Below, in pieces: positions 48,586 through 58,980 of a stretch of DNA of 64,000 bases. The first letter of the stretch is position 1; the number at the start of each line of letters is the position of its first letter. Under the pieces are notes generated by a model. It saw nothing but the letters and a program-made list of their open reading frames with translations. It had not been told where the DNA came from and did not search any database. The stretch lies in contig NC_069124.1 of the NCBI RefSeq assembly GCF_026914265.1, forward strand, positions 92,017,066-92,081,065, given 5' to 3'. This DNA is from Mya arenaria (lineage: Eukaryota > Mollusca > Bivalvia > Myida > Myidae). A program made the position numbers and the translations under genes.

Positions 48586-48876
48586 ATGCATCAGTCAATT
48601 GTAACCATGCCCCCCCCGGTCCCGGAATAGCGGGGACTTTTACTTTCGGTCCAGCCAACCCCAGCTAAAATCCCCGCCCTATGGAGATAATCTGATGGTA
48701 AAGTCCCCACCAAATGCCCCTGCACCCAAGTGACATTAGGTTAAGCCCCATCCACACTGTATTTTCCGGGAAGACCCGGCACTGCGGGGCCACCTGAAAG
48801 GTAAAAACATGGCCCATTTCGCCGGCTATCCCCGGTATACCCCCGGTTGTAAGAGGCGTATTTACAATTGACTGCA
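48586..48876. mobile_element. MITE of the ATGCACYAGTCAATTG family, copy 3
   Basis: It begins after TA with ATGCATCAGTCAATTGTAACC and ends CAATTGACTGCAT. The interior is GC-rich (CCCCGGTATACCCCCGG), in the opposite orientation to copies 1 and 2. Confidence 0.82.
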
Positions 48877-49337
48877 TAATGATCCATGGTGATCCGATCT
48901 CATGTGAAGATGATTTCTGGTCTGACATCGCGAGGTTAGTTATTCTTAAGCATACAAAAGCCTGAATGTTCAGCATTTGAGAAAGAATGTTGTGAGGTTA
49001 AATCTTCATTACTTCACTATTCCACAACATTGGGTGATAAGGGAACTTTATTGATATTTTGATTTTAATTTTGTTCCCTAAACGCCACAAGTCAACTGAT
49101 TAATTAATACAAATTCAATTCTATCTCCACAATATTCGGCACTGCAATGTAAAATAAAACTCAAGAGTTACACTTATTTAACTAAATACATTTCCCTCAA
49201 ATATTTCACAAATTTATATTGATCTATCAACAACAATGCATCACCATACTGTATCTCTGACTGATTTTTGATTTTCATTCTTGGCTAGAAAACAAAAAGT
49301 GAGTACAAAGTGTCTTCAGAAAAAGAACTTGTAAAGT
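48877..49337. other. AT-rich spacer between two MITEs
   Basis: No gene or repeat was recognised. Confidence 0.4.
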
Positions 49338-49752
49338 ATGCACCAGTCAATTGTAACCACGCCCCCTCCCCAAGGGAATAGCAGGTACTTTGACTTTCGG
49401 TCCAGCCAATCCCCGGTAAAATCCCTACCCTGGGAGACGAACTGGTGGTAAAATCCCGTGAATAACGTCCCCGCACCCAGGGGATCTAAGGTAAGAGCAA
49501 TTCCCTGATATATTTTGAGGGAAGACAAAACCACCGCAATCACCCGGCATTGAGAGGACATTAGTTCTGGCTTCCATAACTTTAATGTTGATATTTTTTT
49601 TTGATGTTTACAACACGTCCAAGAAGTCAATATATAATGTGTTCGCTGAAGTTCTTTTATATAATAGCTACGAGGACACATGAAAGGTAAAAACACAGCC
49701 CTTTTTCCCGGTATATCCCCGAGGGGGCTGTGGTAACAATTGACTGGTGCAT
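49338..49752. mobile_element. MITE of the ATGCACYAGTCAATTG family, copy 4, with a small internal insertion
   Basis: It begins ATGCACCAGTCAATTGTAACC and ends CAATTGACTGGTGCAT. Its middle is broken at 49561-49671 by about 111 bp of AT-rich DNA bounded by GAGGACA on both sides (49554-49560 and 49672-49678), which looks like a small insertion with a 7-bp target duplication. Confidence 0.82.
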
Positions 49753-51037
49753 TATAAGAGAGGAAATCAAAATTGAGCATGCAAGATTGTTTTATCAAAG
49801 GCGATGGCTTATCACCATATCATTGAACAAAATGTATAAAGTTATTATGTACTTACACTGAGAGTGGCTCCAAGACTTTTCTATGCACATAGGTAAACAA
49901 TCATCTTATTCACAGATGCTGTGCACATATCAATACATTTGGCCTCATTTAGAATGAAACTTCATAAATAAGTATGCGCATATTTGATATTTTTTATCTC
50001 CATTTTGCGAAATTGAAATTACATTATTTTTTCAAACGAACTTGTATTGCTTGAAAATTTACGTGTCAAATTAAAAATGCTACCCACGGTAAGTTGAAAA
50101 TAAATCCGTTTGATGGTGTAATCATTCAATGTCGGCTTTATTTCCTCAATAAAACACTATGAAATTCACATCATCAGCATCCGGAAGTAGTGATAACATA
50201 CATGTCTGAATCATTCGGACGCTCTGATCAGAGTACATTTTGAGGTCAATAAGTAGACTGGTACCCTTATTTACTTTTCCTAAAAAATATAAAGTTATAC
50301 AGGTACGCGGCATATGGTTTTTAGTTAACATTAATAGTATTTGAACAATAAATACCAAAAATCATGTTGTTTTTAAAAAAAAGTGCCTCGCGATGATTAG
50401 TTAAAACTTTGTATCGAAAAGGAAATATCACGGAAACATGCAAATTATGTCGAAAAAAAGAACAGGGACCGACTTCGGAATACCAACATTCTATACAAAG
50501 GATAACAATACTTTTTTAAACCAACTTTCCTGGTTGTTTTCTACCTAGACCGCACGCTTTATTCGCTTTACGTATGAATTCACAAGACATTTCGAATGCG
50601 CGACGGGCACCGCGGTTAGCTGATACTGGTTTCATTTCGGATGAAAGAGAAAGAGGGTAACAGTCTATCAATACAGAGCTTTGAACGGGAAAATTTCGAT
50701 GTGTGCTTTTCCAGTATGTTTATATTCTTATTGCACATATAATCTGACCGTATGCACGAACATTCATGTAGTTAACCCGATTAACTCACTCGCTACGCAT
50801 GAATTTCTTGTGCTTCATTAAAAGAGCATACAGTTAGCTTGAATTGTTAGGAGAACTATTTTTATTGGATGTTTTCATTGTAATCAGTTCTGGTACTACT
50901 TTGATTATTCAAATTCGCTAACCGCAATCCAATCAAAATACAGCGTATGAATACATTACGTCAGTGAACCCCCAGATGCGGCTTGAGAATGCAGGTATCG
51001 CGTTTATGGCTATTAACTAGGCCACAAGTGCCCTAGT
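49753..51037. other. AT-rich spacer
   Basis: No gene, RNA or repeat family was recognised over 1.3 kb. Confidence 0.4.
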
Positions 51038-52380
51038 CCAAAAATCCGTCGGGACTTTTTTAACCATTCAAAATAAATGAAGGTTGACGACGAATCATTA
51101 GTTTTTTACGCAATTAACCAATCTATATGTGATGGTCTCCGAAGATATAATAATTGTGTGGGCTTCTTAATAACTTTATAAACAATAGTTCGCGATATTC
51201 GCGACAACTTGGGATACTTTGTCACGCTTTACGGATCTCACATCTACCGGAGTCAACTCGCTGCCATTGAAAAATATATTTAAGTAATAAAACAACTGAA
51301 AGCCGTTATCAATTGGAGAAGCCATACATGTATATGCATTGTGTAAACAGAATAAAAAGGTCAGTCTATGAGTATTAATAGAAAACATTTAATTACTTTC
51401 GATCACAGTAAATTTGACCTCAAAATCAATTTCATCATCTACTTGTCAAAAAATCTTCTTTAAACGTTGATGTCCATAGGGCAATGCTCAGTCTTTTTTT
51501 ATTATGATCTTTGACTTTGATATGTTCACCTTAAACTCGAAAGAGGTCATGGACTTATCATGGCCAACATTTGGAATACATTAATGAACGTGCTCGGCTG
51601 AAAAAGCAGACAAAATGCGTCTTTGATTGTTTAATAAATGCACCGATTCTATTTTACGTTGCTGAATAAGGCACCGTAGCGTTCTCTGTTATATTAATTT
51701 ACACCTAAAGTTCCATTCCTTAAATGAACTGCCTTTCGAAAATTGCGTTATCATCGGATGAACGCGGCTTCTTCGGATATGTTCGGATCGCGAATCATCG
51801 CATAATGTTACAATATACATGAAACTTGTTCGTCTTGTTATTGTTTGTTTTGTGGCAGCAGGTCCCATAGAAATTAAAATAACTTTAAGACAGTGTTAAT
51901 ATATGATATGTTAAATATCGTGTTGTCATAAGAGTTTCAATTTTACGTTTAAAAGTGATTTCAAGTGGCTGATCTTTTCACACGTAATGACGTCATTTGA
52001 TAAAACATTTCCAGTCACAGTCGGGTCGTTCTGTTTACAGAATAGGTGAGAAAAAGAATTTCTTTAATGAAATGAAGTATTTTTTTAACACTTCTAAAAT
52101 GAAATAATGAACTATTGGTGTAAATATAAGTAATGAATTGCGGGATTTACATCATCCCGCAATTCATTCCTTAAACTATTGCAAACATGTACTATAACTA
52201 AGGTAGTCGGTTATCTGCCAGAGTTATAAATATTTGATATAACGAATGTTCCCGCCAATTTACTGGAAACAAAATCAATACCCATAAGCTGTGTCTTTAA
52301 ACTTTGTAACACGGACCTATAAATGGTCATGTATACATGGTGTTTATGTCCGTGTTTGAAGTAATCAATGTATTTTTCCA
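51038..52380. repeat. Segmental duplication copy B: distal upstream flank
   Basis: It matches about 21768-22596 in order and orientation, beginning AAAAATCCGTCGGGACTT. It contains about 560 bp (51632-52195) absent from copy A, including a perfect hairpin with 15-bp stems and a 7-base loop at 52132-52168 (AATGAATTGCGGGAT). It shows that the duplication spans far more than the channel gene. Confidence 0.8.
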
Positions 52381-52559
52381 GAAGATTTGTAAACCAATTA
52401 TATGTTACAAGTGTTCTGTCAATATGAATATAGTAAGCATATTTTGTAACTGGTCAATGTTTATAACCTCATGTCTATTAGGTTGTTAAACTGCAAGTGT
52501 GGTACTTATTACACGCCGATAGCGATCTCTTTACTGGAGATGTAGGTTTTAATTTATTG

Positions 52560-52670
52560 AAATATAATTTGAGCAAGGTTTTCGTCGGCAGCAAGATTCG
52601 AACTTGAAATGACCTCTGGATCTGCGACCAGTTTAGGCTATCGACCGTACCTATTTACCCGTTTCGGATA
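52560..52670 (-). repeat. tRNA-like sequence, possible tRNA-derived SINE remnant
   Basis: On the minus strand TAGCCTAAACTGG resembles an A box, and AAGTTCGAATCTTG, about 30 bases further on, resembles a B box with a T-arm stem. Weak acceptor pairing (GTCGATA with TGCCGAC) is possible. A full cloverleaf with a sensible anticodon loop could not be drawn, so a functional tRNA is not claimed. Confidence 0.35.
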
Positions 52671-53798
52671 ATTTGTCTTTATATAGCGCAATAACCAATT
52701 TCACAATTGCGGCGAAATGCGTCATTCAAAATTTGAATGTTGTTTTCATTGTTTTAGGTGATCATACTTTAGATTGAGAACGATTTTGGCTGTCAGATTT
52801 CTCACTCAGTAAGAAGGTTCAAAGGCCTTATTTAACCTGTCATTTATAATGTACTCTAACAATAAACAAATGCACTGAGCCAAGACAATTTCCCGTTAAA
52901 TTCCAATATTAAAATGATAAAAAACAGCAAAAAATACAACTCAATTCATTTCAATAAAATGCCATTTTCAAAAATACACAAACATCCGTCTTTACGTAAA
53001 CTATAAGAAGTATATAAAACAAATTAAACAAAATAAGTCAGCTAACTCGTCAGCACTTTAGTACGTGCATGCCAAAATGGCGTGCGTTTGTTATTCCCAC
53101 GTGGGCTATCACGTGATGTTTTAAGCGGGGAAAGTGTGCACAGGAGATGAGATCATTATGTCACGTGATAAAATGAAGCGCTTTGAGCGAATAGTAATTC
53201 TTTGTTCACGTTTCAATTTTCATTCGTTTTGGGCGCAGGGATACTACTTTATTATTATTTTTATCTAAGTTCAACAAATTAAATGATTAAAATAGATATT
53301 GCGTTATGATTGCTTCTTGTTATGTCAAATCTAGCTCGGTTATTGGAACATAGTTTGCAATTTATATAGTCCGCACTTTCTCAAACTATATTTTTGGTGG
53401 TAAAGAGGCAGACGACACTTGTTACTATTAATTGGCATTTTGTGTTGTGAGTGTCGAGTTTGTGTCTACACTGAACAGGGAACAACCCTGTTCAATAAAT
53501 ACGCTGCAAACTTTTTCAGAACAAGCATCAGTTTTGAAAGATTGTAATGAAACCACAATAACAAACATGTATTAAAAAGGAGACAAACAACAACATCTCT
53601 GAACCAGCAGGAAATAACATCTCAAATTTCAAAACACAACATAACTTTAGTCCTGTCTACACGTAAATCTGCAGCCAAATGTCTAACGCAGCCTCATTAT
53701 TATTCCTCGTAAGTTAACAGTTCACATATATACTCACATACAGACAATTGTTCACATACACTATTTAAAATTCAAAACCACGAAACAACTGTCATAAT
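52671..53798. other. Spacer and presumed 3' UTR of the PPPY membrane protein gene
   Basis: AT-rich DNA without recognised coding sequence. The part nearest 53798 lies directly after that gene's stop codon and should be its 3' UTR. No clear polyadenylation signal was assigned. Confidence 0.45.
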
Positions 53799-55672
53799 TC
53801 AGTGTGCGGTTGTAGGGTACGTCTGGTACGGGGGAGGTGACACGAGGACAACGCCATGCCCGGGCAGGGTGGTGTACGGGGGAGGCGGGGAACCGGAAGT
53901 CGCGATGTCACCTTCCGGAAGTGGGTACTTATTCTCCCCGGAAACCGTCTCTACTGGCGGCACAGACAATATTTGGGATACTGACTCTGAATAAAAAAAA
54001 CATGGGAATAATCTAGATTGGTCAAAAATGAAAAGCATTCAACGGCGAGCATGAACATTCCAACCAATTTAACAGCTGCTGGCTAATGAAGCATTTTGTC
54101 AAAGAAGTCAAATCCAAATGCGCACCCTTGTATTTGCTATCCGGGGTCGTCTTGCAGTTTTTCTTACAACGTTTTCTGTAGCAACAGTAGCCGACAACGA
54201 CGGCGATGATAACGAGGGCGACGGAGGAGAAGGCCAGAGCGATGACAATCTTCTTCTTTCCCCTGTCACGAAAGAAAACACGGGGAATATACACAGTCTC
54301 ATCAAATAAGATAGTGCACCTTGGTAAATATAATTGGGCAAACTATGAATACTCCCAATCTCCTGTAGGGGCAATAAAAGCAGTGATGTTCCTTGACACT
54401 TTTAAAAAAGACATACCTTGCAGGATGACTTCAAATGCAAACTATTCATTACTTCGACTTGAAAATGTTAGAGCTATCAATTACAGATTAATTATTCTGA
54501 TAAATAGTATACGTAGGATTGTTTGCAACTATGCATTGTTAAGCATATTCGTTGCTTCTACTATTCTGTTTTTAATAAAGCTGAAGTTGTCATTGGCAAC
54601 AAGCAGATTATTTTCTGATTCACAATTATGGATACAAGATCCTTGCCATCTCGTACTTGGTGAAACATATAGGACAACATGTCAGTGTGAACTCATTATG
54701 AAACATGTGGAATGTAAACACATATAGATACTGTACAAAGAATGTGATGACGAGATTTCTCCTTATCCTGATGGGTTTTTATTGACCCAGTTATAGGTTC
54801 ACGCACACAACTTTATTTGCTATCAAACTACTTTCTATATTATACTTTCACGTTTTATCAGTGATTTAAGATGTAGGTAGGCGCTCCATATCTGGTTACA
54901 GTTAATGTTACAAGTACAAGAATCCCCTGTTATGGAATTTCACACTGATGTTCATTGCGCTTCTGTATTCATTTCAGCTAAAACTGTCAGTACGAAATAA
55001 ACTAATAGAGCACTACTAACCAGTGGTGTTCGCAGCATTTTCGGTTCTCCTCGTGGTGCTCGTGTTTACGACGCATGAGTTCTCTCTTTTCTTCCTCCGT
55101 CATAGTCTCCCAGTCCATGTGTCCATCAGTTTCATCTTCATGCGAGTCCGAGTCGTCCCGGGCATCGACGTCACTGCGGTCTCCATGGTGATACATGTCC
55201 TCGTTACACTCACAGTCATCATGGTCACGCTTGTCCTCGGGTGGGGACCTCGCACACACCGCTACAATGAGAAACGCACATCTTTGAGAATTGTAGAAAT
55301 GGGCATAGGGAAGTGAACCGTTCACCTCATTCACTATTTGAAGCATGCTTATATTAAAGCAAATATTGCGAAAGGGAACTTGATGCCCATGTTAGCTCAT
55401 GCTTTATTTAAATGCGCTACATGTATATATATGTTATAATTATGTGTACAAGAAGACTCCCTGTGGAGTTGCATTACACAATAGTTTGATAATACCTTGC
55501 TTAATAATTTATGTAAATAAGGGGTGTATTGATTTCAAAACAAACCAATAGTATTGCTTTATTGCAAGAAAGAATGTATTTCAATTTTTAACCAAAAACA
55601 TTAAGAGAAACATTTTAAACTCTCATTTCGTTTCAATCCGTTTCCGTGCCATTATGTATTATGTTAAACAAA

Positions 55673-55711
<39 letters not shown>

Positions 55712-56041
55712 TATACATTGTATACGAGATTGTTTAACATAATTGTGATGTCGGGATCTGAAGTTTGATATGTACTAAACTAAACCTTGTGTTAGCAATT
55801 TTATGTGGATGAATGACAAAGTTTTTTTCTGTACATTATTTTACGTAGATCGATTCTTACGTATGCACCAACAAAGAAACCCAAACAAGCTTAGAGGAAA
55901 TAGCCTGCAATTACGTTTATACTGACATAGTTTTAGGGTTGATTTTGTTGGCCCTCTGTCATCAAATTTATGCAGATAATAGTCGGAAGAAAACTTACCC
56001 ACAAAGCCGAGAAACAGCAAAATATACACCTCTCTCCTCAT
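53799..56041 (-). CDS. Small single-pass membrane protein with two PPPY motifs, four exons
   Basis: Exons on the minus strand are 56041-55999, 55261-55021, 54262-54126 and 53986-53799. Junction phases 1, 2 and 1 match and all sites are GT-AG (the exon 3 donor GTGCGC is weak). The product is 202 residues. A signal peptide covers residues 1 to about 19. A short acidic and histidine-rich ectodomain (to about 95) carries a C-E-C and a C-C pair. The membrane segment is about 100-120, followed by four juxtamembrane cysteines (121, 122, 127, 131) that could be palmitoylated. The proline-rich tail carries PPPY ending at Y178 and Y194. PPxY motifs recruit WW-domain proteins such as Nedd4-type ubiquitin ligases. 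The layout resembles Shisa or CYYR1-like adaptors, but I cannot assign it to either. An in-frame ATG 36 bases upstream (56077) would lengthen the N-terminus. The ATG at 56041 gives the better signal peptide. Confidence 0.85.
55674..55709. repeat. (TA)n microsatellite in intron 1 of the PPPY gene
   Basis: About 16 uninterrupted TA units, followed by AGTATATAC. It lies between the signal-peptide exon and the ectodomain exon. Confidence 0.95.
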
Positions 56042-56690
56042 GATGGATTGTCGGTGGATGGCACTGTATAGATCCAAGATTAGTGGATGATGACAAACCG
56101 AGGAAAGACGACGTCTGACTGCTTACCTGAGCGCAAATCGACCGTCTTAGTTGTCACCATACTTGGCAGTATTCCACATAGGGCATACTGAATAAATGTG
56201 TCGTTTATGGTCTTTTTACATTATGGATATAAGAAACTAAACGTAGAAACTTCTTTCATTTCTTATTACGTCATTAGAGACGTCGTGAAAAGCGTACGTG
56301 CACGTTTGCTTTATATTATGAGTGCTACGTCATCCATGTTCGCACGTGCTCTCGTGGAAATATTTTGTCATCTACGTCATACAGGCGTGATAAGTTTCTG
56401 CAAGATGGACTACGGCTGCATCTTCACAATCACGAGATTTTTTTTAAAGAAATAGGTTTTGCAACCGACTTTAATAAGAAACTGCACAAACAGCTTCCCG
56501 TGCACGTGCACGTACAATTACAAGGGGTGTTTCGCAGCCTCTCTTATATATTGCATATTCAACGTTGATGATGAAATGAAATTGAAAGAAATGAATACAT
56601 TGAACTAGGATGAAACCAGCCCAGATTTGTTATTATTATGAAACTTTTATTGAATCACAGTAGTTTTAGCAGCGATTTGTTGATATAATA

Positions 56691-56724
<34 letters not shown>

Positions 56725-57322
56725 AAAGCTTGTAGGGGAATCAGAAACCAATATCATTTTAAGACACTCCTTTATGTTCTGTTTTATAAACTACTAGGGA
56801 ATATCATGACTTACCAAACATAAAATGGTATTGTCGATAAAATATCAGATTTCACCCGTGGCTGTAAATAACGTAATATCGTGATACATTTTCAATGGTT
56901 AGATTTAAATAGACATTGGGTATCCAGCGACCTACATATCGCCCGTTCACCTGAACAAAGAAACACAATTTAAAATTCAAATATGTGACCCAATGAACTG
57001 CTAAAAAATGCATTGGGTACAATGTGTTCCTGTCTAGGGTTTCATGTGTTGCGAGTAAAAGTACATTTCCTTGTCTCTGTTTATTAAATATAACTACATT
57101 CATAGCCATATAACAGCGGAAGATGCATAACAATTTAAAATTCAGACGTATTTCATTTATGTGTTTGAGTTTTGTTTAGCTATTACATTTTATGCTTACT
57201 TCATTATGAATGTTTTCAATGTTCACTTTAGGTTTCATATTAAGTGTTTTCCGCTCTTAATATATCGTTCTTGTTGTTATAGGTTCTGACTAATTAACAA
57301 AGCAATTCTGCGACGTTCTTTT
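56042..57322. other. Upstream region of the PPPY gene and spacer
   Basis: The first 100-200 bases should hold the promoter of the minus-strand gene. No TATA box was assigned. A (TGAT)n run of about eight units lies at 56691-56722. Short open frames here have no family resemblance. Confidence 0.45.
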
Positions 57323-57653
57323 AAAGCTGCACTCTCACAGATTTACCATTTTTACAACTTAATTATTTTTTGTCTTGGAAAGAGCACATTTTTGCGTAAA
57401 TATATGCAAACCAATAATATAAGATTGCATACAAAATTCAGTTCGCAGATTTCATATTTCCGTTCGAAAATTAATGTTTTATGGCTTAAACGGTTTAAGA
57501 AAAATGCATAAAACATCAATTTTTTAACTTAAATATAAAAATCTACGATAATATTTTTGACAGCAGTCTTATATAACTGGTTCCCATGGATTTGCGCAAA
57601 AAATGGCTCATTCCAAGACAAAAAAAAGTCAAAATCTGTGAGAGTGCATCTTT
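57323..57653. mobile_element. Foldback MITE with AAGCTGCACTC ends, copy 2
   Basis: The ends are AAAGCTGCACTCTCACAGAT and CTGTGAGAGTGCATCTTT, inside TTTTAAA. The interior folds almost completely (GTCTTGGAAAGAGC / GCTCATTCCAAGAC). It belongs to the same family as 47277-47615. Confidence 0.87.
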
Positions 57654-58980
57654 AAAAGGAGAACGTTAAAATGAAATATATTCGGAAGTTTCGACTAACA
57701 TTTTGGCGGAGTTATTTAAAAAAAATCTCTTCCATTTAAAGTAGTTATGATTCACTTATTTTTTTATTTATCAGTCAACATAATGAATCAGCTTTATTTC
57801 TCCTTAACATTTGTTCAGTCTGTAATTAAAACATTACATATACGTTTAATAGCTAGTCTTGGCTAAAATGCCAATATAAAATGGCGAAAAGCCACGCTCA
57901 ATGATCTTAAATACCCATTATTTCTTCATTTGTTGATGTATATGAAAAAGTTGTCATCTAACCATCTGTTTAATATAAGTATCATAACAAACCAGAAATC
58001 CATTTTCTTTTTTGTTTGTGCTGTCTCTTTCTCGCCAGGACTCAGGCTGACAATCATCTTCATGAGAGCAGATACTCCAGTTGTTCATGTATTTTTGTAA
58101 TGTGTTTTGTTTGTTGCAATGCTTACCTGTCTTAATCATAGACATCTCATCTTTATTATCCCATTTCGTGCATTTTTATTATTGTTTTATATTTAACCAA
58201 GTCTGTGATTAATTTATCCATTCATACATTACCGTTATTTCACTCACCCCTCATACATAGAGCTTATCTAACCCACAAAAGGGCTCTTTTTTCAATTCAC
58301 TCGTATAGGATTTTACTAGGTTTCAATTGTATTTCTTTACAGCCAAGGCTTTTCAAAATGTTCACGCGTCTGTCATTATTTACCCAATTGAGTATGTGCG
58401 TCCTTATAAGGAGGGCACTTTAGCAAGTCCGCACCCTCAGCTTCGATGCTGGGCCGCTCGGGTCGTCTCCACCAGCCTCTGCCGGTAACTATTTAGCGGT
58501 TTTATATATCATTTTCGGGTATGTTATTTTTAGGGACAGCTAGGCGTCGCGTTTGAGATCAGCTGTTAATTTAGTTTTCAGCTTATGCCATAAATGTTTA
58601 AATTTCATGAAAACAGAAATACTCTAAGTCGAGGTGCACGGATGATAACTCCAAACGGTACACACATTTTCCATATTTACATCAAGCCATTATACCTAGG
58701 ATATTATCACTACTAACATGCTTGTCTCTGCATCAGAATTTCAACCCCTACCCCAAAGCATTACCCCCCCCCCCCACACACACACACACACGCGCGCGCA
58801 CACACACACACCCACCCCTAAGATGAAGTATACATAGAAAACATTTTGTTTTTTAATCAGTTTCAGAACAGTGACTACTACAACAGTGACATTTCATAGA
58901 ATCTGAAAAGTGACATTTTGGACTACATCGATATCTTCAAGTAATAAATAGAAAGACAATATCCACTACTCAACTCACCA
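57654..58980. other. Spacer with a C/AC-rich microsatellite
   Basis: No gene was recognised. At 58765-58815 a run of C is followed by (CA)n, (CG)n and again (CA)n. This alternating purine-pyrimidine stretch could adopt Z-DNA. A GC-rich patch at 58420-58490 has no identified role. Confidence 0.5.

Noticed and set aside
52560-52670. Functional tRNA gene
   Set aside because: A-box and B-box-like words are present, but no full cloverleaf or clear anticodon. It is kept only as a low-confidence tRNA-like repeat.
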